From positions 21,816,755 through 21,880,754 of the forward strand of contig NC_089318.1 in NCBI RefSeq assembly GCF_036669915.1: DNA of 64,000 nucleotides, in the 5' to 3' direction. The translations under genes and the position numbers were made by a program. Position 1 is the first letter of the stretch. Each line of letters starts with the position of its first letter. This DNA comes from Pocillopora verrucosa. Taxonomy: Eukaryota; Cnidaria; Anthozoa; Scleractinia; Pocilloporidae. Under the pieces are notes generated by a model. That model had not been told where the DNA came from, searched no databases, and saw only the letters and a list, made by a program, of their open reading frames with translations. Shown here in pieces: positions 33,301-43,621 of this stretch.

Positions 33301-36148
33301 AATGCTCGTTTTGTGGCCGAAAGTTGTCGAGGAAACAAAGACTCGAAACTCACTTGAGTTGTGTTAATGGCAAAGGTGAGAAATAACACAAGCCAATCAC
33401 AGTTTTGAATGCGACTACAAATCGTCTTTTACCCTCATATTTATAAAAGAAGGATACCACATTCGGAAGTATAAGAGATACATAGATGATCCCAGTGTAC
33501 CAGTACCTAAATCTACAAAGCTTGACCGTAGAAAGCGTTCAGCAACACGTTCCAACACCGCCATCTCGATTCCTCAGTCAGTCGTTTCCACTGAACTTAA
33601 AGCAGTATTGACAACAGAGTAGAGTGCGTCTTACAAAGGAGAAACATTTGTACAAGTGACAGAAGTAGCTGTATGCGATTACAGAGGTGCGTTGGAACTC
33701 TGGTCCACAAATAGTTATGCACAGCCCGAAGTATAAAACAATTTTGTTGATAGCTGACAGACAGAGAAGAACAACAAGTAAACTTAAGAGCTGTTATTAT
33801 TGAAGTGTGACTAGCACTTTTCATTTTTATATAAAGAAGGACTTGTAATTTGCACCAAAAATAAAAAGATGTAATGTTTTTTGGGAGATCCAGTGATTGG
33901 GACATTTAAGAAATTAAGTTATGAAAGGAAACTTAGTTGGTATTTCTCACTACTAACAAGTCTTGTTGACAAGTATTTTCAGATCAGAGTTTCACATAAA
34001 GTAAATTGAAGACGTCATATAAAAGGTGTTTTTCCTCAAAGGGAACATTGACTACCTCTGTCTTGTCTGCATGCCAAATGTTTGCAAAGTGTGTGGATGA
34101 TCCACAAGTATTGGAACTCTTACAAAAATGTTTTGTAAGAATAAAAACAGCAAAACAAATTACAGCAATTAGTCATGAAAATAGAGCAAAAAACTGAAAA
34201 AAAAAGCAGCAACAACAATCATGAAAAAAGAAAGATTAATTAGGTGTTGAATTTGTTTGTCTAAGGCATGAAATTTCTACTAAAAGTATTGTCAACAAAA
34301 AGTCTCTGACAGCGTTGGAGGCAACTGAGCTTGACTGGTCCAAGGTTTTCTAACAAAGGCAACTAGTAATGTAGGTTAGGGAAGTAAGATAACAATGTAA
34401 TTATTGTTAATTATTGTGGAAGTTGGCAATTTCCATTTAACATAACTGACAGCTGGTTCATGAGAAAATCCATATTAATGTAAAGATTTACTAAAACTTA
34501 GTTTGAGTAATAAATTTCATGATCTTTAAGTTATAAACATGTACATGTATGTATATCTCTTGGTAAGTTTTGTATAGCATACCTTTTATTGAGCCAAAGT
34601 TTTAAGCCTCTGAAATTACTCTTTTTCTTAAAACCTTCACATTCAAGGTATTGAGAATTTCTTAGAATTTATGTGGACCTCAGGGTATTAAAATTGCCTC
34701 AAATTCAATTCCCAGAAATTCCCAAGAGTTCCACACTTCTTAAATTATAGGTAGTTTGTAAAGCTGATAATTCCTAGGAATTCCTAGGGATTCCAAGTCC
34801 TTACAAAACTGGAGTCTTCCTTTCCCAGAAATTCCCAGTAATTCCAAGCTTTTTAAATCAGAGCTAATTTGCATAGTTGGGAATTTTTGAGAATTCCTAG
34901 GAATTCCTAGGAATTTCTAGGAATTCCCAGAAATTCCCAGAAAACTGGGAATTCAGTTTGCAAGGGTCATTTGCATAATTGGGAACTTTTGAGAATTCCT
35001 AGGAATTCCTAGGAATTCCCAGAAAACTGGGAATTCAGTTCGCAAGGGTAATATGTTGTAACTTGTTTCCCATTATCGTAACTAAAACATCAAAACAACG
35101 CGTCAACCTTAGGTAGGCATAGCACACCGAGTTCTTGACACCAGGAGCCCATACTTGATGGGCACTTGTCGACACTTATCGTTCATCTTGTTTATCATTT
35201 GCAATGCTTGTCAATATTTGGAAAAGTTTGAAGAAATTTGTTACACTAAATCTATTAATATTTCATTCTAATTTCCTTAACTTCTGATATTTTGCTATGT
35301 CAAAGCTCCTAAGCCAGCTTTTTCTCTCTTTTTTACGTCTCGTTGTCTCGTTGTGCTTTGTAATGTTGCCTAGTTTGAAATATCCTTCAATTCAAAATGT
35401 ATTTTAGATGCCGCTGAATGCGATCAAAAATAAATTATCTAATAACCCTTTGACAACTAACATACTCACTGTCCCACGATTTTTCAGTGAATCCTCCAAA
35501 AATATAATTACCACTCTTCATGATGGTGACAGTAGGCCCTTTGTTGTCACATTTGGAGTGAAACGTTTGAGATTGGAAGCCATCTCGGGAACCTCGGAAT
35601 AGAAGCTTCCATTTGCCTTCTTGTGAAGACAACCAACCAGTTAACACGCTTCGGTGTTCTTCATTCGTCAGAATCACTGATTCTTCAAAATATTCCGGGA
35701 CTTTAGATGCTAACTCATCTAGAATCCCTTGGATCTGGTAAAACTCAGCTTCTTCCGCAAGTTCGTCTAGAAATGTTGCTCCTTTTGGCAAAGTTAATTT
35801 CCCAGTGCGGAGATAGTTGAGTATAAACCGGAAGTGTTTGCCATCTCGGTCGATAAAGAAAGCTCCGTCTTCTAATGGTTTCACCTCGAACCTCCCGGAG
35901 AACATCGCAGCTAACATGGAGTCGGGATCTTTTGTCAGCGTTTGAAGACTTGTTGTAAAACGGCGGCCGCCAACATTGAGGTTTACAATTGAGGAGAGAT
36001 GAACGTGCTCCATTTTTTGCGACATAGCGTCGATAGCTTTCTGCTCGTGGCGAAGCCTTGTTCCTTCTCGTTGTAATACCTCGCAGGCTTCTCTGACTTT
36101 ATTTTCAGTGTCTTCAAGAACTTGGTTGCCTGTTGAATTACTTTCCAT
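30400..36148 (-). CDS. BTB(T1/KCTD)-TLDc protein, type B, transposon in intron
   Basis: Exon 1 is 35470-36148 and exon 2 is 30400-30713. The intron is about 4.76 kb and contains the DNA transposon at 31461-35048. The donor is GTGAGT (35469-35464) and the acceptor GTACAG, phase 1, giving 330 aa. The ATG at 36148-36146 starts MESNSTGNQVLED. A coiled coil spans about residues 15-45 (ENKVREACEVLQREGTRLRHEQ). BTB spans about residues 52-152 (VNLNVGGRRFTTSLQTL, MFSGRFEVKP, FFIDRDGKHFRFILNYLRTG). TLDc spans about residues 160-330 (KLLFRGSRDGF, YIFGGFTEKSW, GWVRCSQAFLFSMINPSG, GPTFGAGHDLHI, VTDYEVFGLHK). It is the only type B copy with both exons open. Pairing of these exons is inferred from order, phase and type; the acceptor's pyrimidine tract is weak. 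Confidence 0.72.
32817..33000 (-). CDS. Possible exon inside the transposon (unrecognised)
   Basis: An open reading runs from after an AAG acceptor-like site to a GTGAGT donor: FIVVQWENENSVSVVKEKK, VELKEGTTVDILTG, ATILKVC. It resembles a small barrel-type segment of the kind often found N-terminal in cnidarian proteins of unknown function; that resemblance is from memory and is not a firm family match. There is no ATG in the frame. It lies head-to-head with the zinc-finger reading at 33225-33375. Confidence 0.35.
33225..33375 (+). CDS. Possible zinc-finger exon inside the transposon
   Basis: The plus-strand frame reads LGDINKDVSSLYVE, then YYKCSFCGRKLSRKQRLETH followed by LSC, and ends at a GTGAG donor. 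The pattern C-x2-C-x12-H-x2-C is a single C2H2/C2HC-like finger. The upstream border could be an AG acceptor near 33225. Only one finger is present and no downstream exon was found. It may be a captured host exon or part of a transposon protein. Confidence 0.4.
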
Positions 36149-37388
36149 AAGAATTTTTTTAACCCTACCTTTTTCCCGAGAACTAACAAATGTTGAAATG
36201 CTGTCTCAAAGTAGTAAGTCAGGTTCAAACCAAGAATAAATGCGTGGTCGTTCGTCAACAAGACAATAGATGCGTGACTTGCGATAGCGTGACACGTTTG
36301 AAACATTTTAATTAATTCAATAACACGGTTTCAGCCAGCGTTGTCATCTCAAGATTTAAAAGAGCTCAGAGCTCAGTGAAAGAACACTTTCAGAGTATGC
36401 CTTAGTTAATTTATAGGTGTTATTTATTAGAGAACTGCGCCCGTCACCTATATAGCTACTTATCCGCACGAAAACAATGAACGCAAGAATGTTGATTCAC
36501 ATTATGCTATTTTGTCCCCTCACACGACCTTAGCGAATATTTTCTAGATTATTAAGTTTGAGAAAACATCGGAACGTCAAACAGCGGTCATATTTAGGTT
36601 AGTATCACCAATTATACCTTATGTCTGCCATCTGAATCCCAATCAGTGCGGTAGGCAGCATTCGTCCGATGATATAAACAGCTTCATAAATTTAAAGTTT
36701 TATTCTTACAGCAAGAATCGTAATCGAAAGTCTGGCGATTCGCATGAATACACCACCGACAAGTCAACAGTATATTTATTAAGCTTCATAAAGAACGGCC
36801 AACCAAATCCGAGTTTTGTTTTTTTCATTTCATCCGGCTCTTTTCCACCGGTGAAACGAGTGCACAAATGAAAAAAGTTTATGAATAATTGGATCGTTTA
36901 CGGCTTTTCTACACACTTATTATCTGAGGAATTAATTATATTGAATGGCTCCCGCTATCCACCATAAATAACAGTGTTGAACAGATTTTGCATCAGTGCT
37001 TGTGACGGCTTCTTTTCCGTCAGCCAAACAACTGGAAAGCTTTCCGTATAACCCAATACTATTCAGTAAAACAAGGCTGTAATCCCAAATAAAAAGGAAA
37101 TCTACTGTTTTGTCATTGCTTTTCTTTATCTAATAGCAGTATGTGTAACGAAGTGTGGAACTTTGCTTGAAAAGATTTCCGCATAGACGTAGTCTGATAG
37201 TGTAGTATGGTTTTCTACGGGAATCTTGTTGTCCTTTTCTTTAGCTTCGGACAGATGTAAATAATGCTTTTTGATGAAAAAAATGAAAATAAAAGTTAAC
37301 CTTTCAAAAAAAGTTATAACCGTGAAGGTCGTTCAAATTATTGTGAAGTTTAACTAGCTGGTTTCCGAAATGTCTGTGACGGCTGTCA
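36149..37388. other. Array spacer between type B and type A units
   Basis: The type B upstream block lies at 36243-36300, followed by sequence homologous to 5640-6645, 11220-12258 and 25150-26192. It ends in the 3' flank of the next type A exon. No gene is seen. Confidence 0.6.
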
Positions 37389-38597
37389 TTAGCAGATTCC
37401 AAAGACTTCGTAGTCCGTCACATTAAAATTTCGAGCTCCCGTGAAGAATGTGTTCTGCTGTCCGGTCGGAAGCTGATACGTGTGGCCGAGATTACTGTAA
37501 CTCGAACCACTTGAGTTTGCGTTAGTTGATATATGTAAGTCATGCCCTCCTCCAAATGATGGTCCATAGTCGCTTTGACAGTAAATGGCATTTTGCTGAT
37601 ATTTTACAAGAGGCATTTTACTCGGAGCCATTCCTTGCGGATTCACCATGCTGAATACGAATGACTGTAAGCAATGCACGAAAATACCCTGACCTATTTC
37701 AGAAAAGAAAAATCAAAAATATAATTGATGAAAATTTTGGAATAAATTCCAATTTTAACATTTTTAAAGCAGCTTTTCATCATATTAGAAAGGAAACTTT
37801 AAACGGCGATGATCTCAACTACTTCCCTCTTCCCTCCCCCTCCTCCCTACACAGCCACTCACGCTACCATGCCAAGTGTTGAATTAATCTATATACTTAC
37901 TGTGCCATGAATTTTCCGTGAAGCCTCCAAAAATGTTGTTTCCGCTTTTGACAATGGTAACCGTGGGTCCTTTGTTGTCACATCTGCCGTGAAAGGCTTG
38001 AGCTGTGAAACCATCCTGAGAAGCTCTGAACAGAAGCTTCCATTTGCCGTCTAGTGGAGGCAACCAAGCTTTAAGCGTGCTCCGGTGCTCTTCATTTATC
38101 AGTATCACTGATTTTTCAAAACACTCTTGTATTTTATCCTCAAGCTCCTGCAATAACCCTTTAATCTGGTAGAACTTAGCTTCAGCTTCGAGTTCCTTAA
38201 GAAATGTGGCGCCTTCTGGTACAATCAGCTCTCCATCCCGGAGATAGTTTAGTATAAACCGGAAGTGTTTTCCATCTCGGTCGATAAAGAAAGCTCCGTC
38301 TTCTGATGGTTTCACCTCAAACTTCCCGGAGAACATAGCAGCTAACATGGAGTCTGGATCCTTTGTCAAGGTTTGAAGACTTGTCGTGAAACGGCGGCCG
38401 CCAATATTGAGGTTTATTGTCGAAGTAAGGTGGACATGATCTATTTTCTTCGACATGGCGTCGATTGCTTCTTGCTCCTGACGAAGTCTTGTTGCTTCTC
38501 TTTGCAGTACTTCACAGACCTCTTTGATTTGATTTTCAGCGTCTTTAAAAACTTGATTGTTTGAGTTACTGCCTTCTTTAAGGTTACTTTCAGTCAT
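37389..38597 (-). CDS. BTB(T1/KCTD)-TLDc protein, A/B mosaic
   Basis: Exon 1 is 37901-38597 and exon 2 is 37389-37693. The 207-bp intron has donor GTAAGT (37900-37895) and acceptor ATAG, phase 1, giving 333 aa. The ATG at 38597-38595 starts MTESNLKEGSNSNNQVF; an open extension to 38666 exists. A coiled coil spans about residues 18-50 (ENQIKEVCEVLQREATRLRQEQ). BTB spans about residues 55-155 and is type B-like (INLNIGGRRFTTSLQTL, FFIDRDGKHFRFILNYLRDG). TLDc is type A-like and ends FGIC (LFRASQDGFTAQAFHGR, NIFGGFTENSW, NVTDYEVFGIC). NIGG replaces NVGG. It is the last member of the alternating array. Confidence 0.85.
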
Positions 38598-40064
38598 GTT
38601 CCAACAAAGAAAGAACTCAAGTTGTTCCTGTGCTGCACGCGGTAATGAAAGCGAAACTGCAGACAAAAAATTACAATATGGTAATGTCGCAAAATGAAAA
38701 GTTAAGAATAACGCAATCTTTATAGCAGCGTGACGTTATATTTTCAGTCGAGGCTCCCGTTACAAGACAGTGACTAAACTGTGATCTCCCTCCAAAACGG
38801 AGTTTTACTTGGCTCTCGCCACTAACCAATTTCCCTCTTGGACGGATGTCTGTCTTACAGATGGTTTAAAGTAGCTTTCTGATGAAAACTTATTTGTCTA
38901 CTTATTTATTTATGCTACAAAGTTGAAGTTTATGTGAAGTCAACACATGGATAACAGATTTTCAGTTGGAGCCAACATCACAGAAGCAAGACTGAACCAA
39001 AATCGAGGAACAAAGGTTTCAAATGACAAGCCTGAAAGCTTGAATTTCTATTGGAAGAAGATCGAGAGATGCACTGCGATTGAAAATCATCCAGTAGGCA
39101 AACTTCCTCGAATACTATTATCAACAGACATATCTGGTATTTTTAGCTAGCTTCGAATTCCCACTGTACAACAAAAACGTTAACAAAAGAAGAGGAAGAC
39201 AAATAATTGGATTGAAATAATAATTGAAAATTAATAATCAAGTTGAAAATTAATCAAGTAGATTTAATTAAATAAATCAAATTAATAGTATTCGATAGAA
39301 GGAAATTAAACACCTCAAAATTTTCTGGCAGGCTCTAGCTTAGACTATAGCTTTGGATAGCTTTATTTCACTCTGTGGGTGAGCTTCAAAAATTTGCATT
39401 CCAGGTTGGATGATTATGTTGTCCATACTATAAAAACTGAGATAAGCTTTGAGAGCTATCCCACTCATTTAGATCAGTATCGTTTGGAAGCTAAAATCTT
39501 AAGGTTTTAATAAAGTTAACGTAGTATTTTCGGAGGCATTTACGGTTATCCATTCCTCCAGAAACTTGGAGTAAACATTTGAGAGGCATTAAGATAACTC
39601 TTTGCTTGAAATACTTTGATAAAATTGTTGTGGATAATATCGCCAAAAGGACTGCTGTTTGATAAATTGTCACAAGAAAGTCCTTTTTGTTACTGCTAGT
39701 TGTTGCCTACCCCTTCATTCATGTACAGTTATAATCGGACAGTGTAATCGGACAGTTGGCTGTAATTGGACACCTGTAATCGGACAGTTGAAGCAGCCAA
39801 TCATACTCAGTCCACTCAGCTAAATCTACCAATCACAGAATTGATCACAATAACCATAGCGATAACCACTTACCCTGGAAAGAAAACTAGGAAATTTCCA
39901 CATTTTTTGCTTCAGACATTGTTCCCAAAGGGAATTTTTGTCCTAAATGTTTGTTTTTTTGTTTCAGAGGACTTCGTGTCGTCCAATTCTGTCTGTAATC
40001 ATACTCGTGATTGACAAATCGGACTCCTGTCGACGGAAAAGCCCCTAAAAAAAAACTTATGTTC
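38598..40064. other. Boundary region of the array, no supported gene
   Basis: This is non-array DNA. A 67-codon plus frame at 38947-39150 (MDNRFSVGANITEAR) is open but unrecognised. 39210-39300 is rich in AATTAAT-type sequence. Four TAATCGGACAGT-like repeats lie at 39731-39790. Confidence 0.45.
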
Positions 40065-40301
40065 TCTTGGTGCATGTTATAATTTTTCTCGGTTGAATAA
40101 CTGGAATAACAATGCATAGGTGGGATAGCAAGAGTTTCCGATATTTATTGGTAGACTTTGGATTTTATTCATCGTGAGAGACTCATGATTTTATTTGTCT
40201 CGGGCTCGCTTGTTTGGCAAGGTCTATAACTAACTTGAAGTTCGAAGCCCCATAATTATACAAAATAGTAGTAACCTTTCAAGCCGAAAAAATTTGGATG
40301 T

Positions 40302-40384
40302 GCGACCGTACGACCGTACGACCGTACGACTGTACGACCGTACGACCGTACGACCGTACGACCGTACGACCGTACGACCGTACA
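40302..40384. repeat. 8-bp tandem repeat (CGACCGTA), about 10 units
   Basis: Ten consecutive CGACCGTA units occur with one C-to-T change (CGACTGTA). Both strands are open in some frames (RPYDRTTV-type peptide) only because of the repeat. It is absent at the homologous position in the second segmental copy (about 52680). Confidence 0.9.
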
Positions 40385-40439
40385 AGGTGCTACTTTTAAC
40401 ATACGTGGTCAACTGTACCGCGGGCACGCCAACGCCACG

Positions 40440-40570
40440 GCTTTGTCCAGTAGTCCAGTGGTCAATGCACTGGGCTCCGAGTCGGGAGTCGGACTACCCG
40501 GGTTCTAGTCCTGGCCGGGGCAAGGCGTTGTGCCCCTGAGGCGTGCGGGGAAAAAAAAAAGCGAGTTCCG
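40440..40570 (+). mobile_element. tRNA-derived SINE
   Basis: There is an A-box-like TAGTCCAGTGG (40451-40461) and a B-box-like GGTTCTAGTCC (40501-40511), spaced as in a tRNA. A short unique body and an A10 tract (40551-40560) follow. The tRNA fold is not complete at the 5' end, so this is a SINE rather than a tRNA gene. Confidence 0.65.
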
Positions 40571-40837
40571 CTTTTAGACTTTAGTTCAGATTTTTAGACT
40601 TATTACATTTTTTACACATTTGTAAAAAAAAAGGCAGCACTTTTTCAAACACGTGCATCGCTCCCAAAGTTTTTAATCGTTATACGTGTAGCCGTTTAAG
40701 GCATATTTTTTCATGAATGATTTAATAAAAAGAACCGAGGATTCTCTGCCTTTAAGTGACCAGACAACTAGAGCTAAAAGCCATTAGACTGAGAAGATGT
40801 CTATATAAGCCATGTTCGATCCTAAAGTTTGAAAGTT

Positions 40838-42618
40838 TCAAGTTCCAAAAACCTCGTAGTCCGTGACAGAAAAATATTTGCTTCCCGTTAAAGACAAGTC
40901 AGTGTCAGAAAGAAAATTGAATGAGCGAGAGAGGTTACTGTAATTAGAATTGGTCTCGTTCGCATTTCTTGATATTTGAAGGTTGTACCAGCCACCGAAT
41001 GTTGGTCCACAGTTGTTGTTGCAGAAAATGGCGTTTTCTCTGCTCTTGATTTCAGCAATTTTGATTGGTCCCAAACCGTGTGGATTTACCAAGCTGAACA
41101 GAAATGACTCACGACAAGGCACCCAGCGACATTGACCTGTAGGAAAGGAATGAAAATAGTTTGACATTTTTAAGGGCATACCAAGATATGGTCTTACATG
41201 AGGTAGTATCTCCCTATTTTTAACCCTTTGACCCCCTAAGAAAGACTCGCATCTAATTTCTCCCCACAGTATCACCCCTGAATCAAACATTATGGTCATG
41301 AGAATAAAGGAAATGATCACCAACTAAATAAGCTCTTGATTGTTTGACAAATTCTCCCTGTCAGTACCTTAGGAAATGTTCAGAGAACAGTATGGAGAAT
41401 ATGCATACTGATGTTAGAGTGTAAAGGTTATGCATAAGTGAAATTCTTGTAAATAAAACACCTAGGCTTGCCCTCAAATTCTGCACTTGTTGTCGGACAA
41501 GACCTTCCTTGAAAATTCTGAAAACACTTCTGACTAAAAGCTCAACCTGATCTACAAGATTAGTTTTTACTCACCCTCTTGGGTTTTTTTTTAATCCGAA
41601 AGCCGAAGAAAAAATATTAAAACTGATCAACTGCATGATTTCATTTTTGATGCTTTACACTTCAAAACTCCGTTTGACTATTGAATAACAAAAAAATTTC
41701 CACTGTTAGAGGTTTTGACACGTTTCTCAACGCTTGAAGTAAGCTGCCTGCATGTGCATGTTTGAGGGTCTCAGTGGGGTGATGGCTTTTACCGTTAACG
41801 GTTTACATTTTGGACAATTTACAGCTAAGAATTAACCTATTTCCATTGTGTTCACCGGAAAAAAAAATTTTGTTTAACTTTTTTTTTATACAACTAACGG
41901 TTACAATTTGTCAATTTTACACCAAACGGCTAAATTTTTTGGCAGTTTTACGGCTAACGGTTCAAAATTCCCGTTGAAAACATCATGTTCCGTTGGCTTT
42001 GGTTTATCGACACTAAGCTGAAGATGAAGTTGTCCCTTACTTATACAAAACCTTCTCTGTGAACTTACTTGTCCACGAAATCTCCGTAAAGCCTCCAAAT
42101 ATGTTATCTCCACTCTTAACAATGGTAACCGTAGGTCCTTTGCTGTCACATTTTGAATGAAAGGCTTGAGCTGTGAAGCCATCTCGCGAAGCTCGGAATA
42201 GAAGATGCCATTCAGCTCCTTGATCAGGAAGCCAGCGTTTCAGTAATTTACGATGATCTTCTCCTCTAACAATTTCCGACTCTTGGAATGATACTTTGGA
42301 TTTCAATTCATCCATTAAGCCCTGAATTTGATAAAAGTTTGCTTCTGCCTCAAGCTCTCCGAGATTGACTGCATTCGCCGGCAAAGTCAGTTTTCCAATG
42401 CGAAGATAATTGAGTATAACCTGGAAGTGAGTTCCATCTCGGTCGATAAAGAACGCGCCGTCCTCAGAGGGTCTCATTTCAAATTTTCCAGAGAACATGG
42501 CTGCCAACATTGAGTTTGGATCTTTTTTAAGCGTTCGGAGGCTTGTTGTGAACTGTTGGCCACCGACGTTGAGCTTTACGGTAGGGAAAAAAGGAGGAAG
42601 CTGTTTCTGGTTTGCCAT
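40838..42618 (-). CDS. BTB(T1/KCTD)-TLDc protein, type C, two exons
   Basis: Exon 1 is 42069-42618 and exon 2 is 40838-41136. The 932-bp intron has donor GTAAGT (42068-42063) and acceptor CTACAG, phase 1, giving 282 aa. The ATG at 42618-42616 starts MANQKQLPPFF and BTB follows directly, with no coiled coil. BTB spans about residues 12-110 (VKLNVGGQQFTTSLRTLKKD, FFIDRDGTHFQVILNYL). The linker contains FYQIQGLMDELKSK. TLDc spans about residues 118-282 (WHLLFRASRDGF, NIFGGFTEISW, RWVPCRESFLFSLVNPHG, GPTFGGWYNLQI, SVTDYEVFGT). It is a distinct subfamily from types A and B and very close to 52948-54797. Confidence 0.87.
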
Positions 42619-43621
42619 AATGTTGGGTTTACTCAGCAGGTGTAGTCTACGTTCGTCGTCAGAGAACTGAGTACTTCCAGTGGTTTCGCACCTTAAAGAT
42701 GAAAGTGAGCCTATTTATCTACAATTCATAAGAGTCGTTGTTCTTTTAACTCGCTTCAGGTCTCATTTTCACGCCGCAATTCATATCGCTATTAAGAATC
42801 GATGAGTTACGTTAACTCCCAAGCTTGTTTATAATATAAGACTTGGATGTCGATAGTTTTCAAAATCTAGTCTTGTTTAGCATATTTCCGTTTTTTAAGC
42901 TCCAATAGCTCTATCTCGATCGACAAACACGAAAAACATAGAAAGAAAGCTTTATAAACGAATTGCGATTTAAAGACCCCAATTTATCATTCTACCGCAA
43001 AAATTTTGGCGGCTACTGAGAGTGCATATATTCTCGAAGTGGACAGAGAGTACCTGATCAACCCAACAGTATTAGTACCGTGAGTACAAAAAAAATTCTT
43101 GACACTCTAGAATATGGGCTCGAAACATTATCAAATTAAAAGGACAATCCATTAATCTTACTGTTTGTCTTTCATTTGTCAACAGGAAACTTCCCTTTTC
43201 AATTTCGCCGTGAAGTTAAAACTGTATTCAGTATGGTTGCGAGTATTTCTTGTGAGAAAACTTACGGGTTACTGGCTCTTTGCGTCATGATCAAACAAGG
43301 TCATCAAGGTTGTTTATACAAACCGGCAATTTGAAAGCAAGTACGTGACTGTTCGGTTGGTTGAAATCTCATAACAATGACTGGCAATCAATTTAGACTG
43401 TATCTGCTCGTAGGTTATTATTTGAATTTGTAGTTTGATAGGCTGCTGGCATTAGTTTTTTCCCTTTGACGCACACGTGTCTGAACAAATCGGTACGTGA
43501 TTTCCGCCGGATACATTTCAATCTGTTCTTACAGACAGAGTCTCCATCTGAAATGTTTAAATCTGCTCTAAACAGATTGCGCAAAGTTTTTGAGTAACTT
43601 AGCCATAGACATTAAACGTGG
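42619..43621. other. Upstream region of the type C gene
   Basis: This is largely homologous to 54798-55793. A TATA-like TAGATAAATAGG on the minus strand lies near 42711-42720, at the same place as the better TATA box of the second copy. Nothing else is supported. Confidence 0.5.

Larger units (their letters stand above)
31461..35048. mobile_element. 3588-bp DNA transposon, TA target duplication, 10-bp TIRs
   Basis: Terminal inverted repeats are CCCTTGCGAA (31461-31470) and TTCGCAAGGG (35039-35048), flanked by TA on both sides (31459-31460, 35049-35050). Paralogous introns at 5160, 10070 and 24305 read AAACTAATATG or AAACTGATATG without interruption, so the empty site is known. Large subterminal arrays of GGAATTCCTAGG-like repeats lie at about 31479-31750 and 34680-35030. 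The right terminus is partly duplicated inside (GAATTCAGTTTGCAAGGG near 34948). No transposase is recognisable, so it is probably non-autonomous. The TA duplication fits Tc1/mariner-like or other TA-targeting superfamilies, but the class is not proven. Confidence 0.85.
40065..43574. repeat. Segmental duplication block 1, first copy
   Basis: This is homologous along its length to 52499-55793. Both copies contain a type C gene at the same place (exon 1 offset 12179 bp). The first copy has an extra stretch at about 40250-40560 holding the 8-bp repeat and a SINE. The copies differ by scattered substitutions and small indels, so the duplication is not brand new. Confidence 0.85.

Noticed and set aside
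38947..39150. 67-codon plus frame starting MDNRFSVGAN
   Set aside because: No recognisable motif, no supporting splice structure and no paralogue; too short to call.
40440..40570. Functional tRNA gene
   Set aside because: Incomplete 5' acceptor side and an A-rich tail; better explained as a tRNA-derived SINE.
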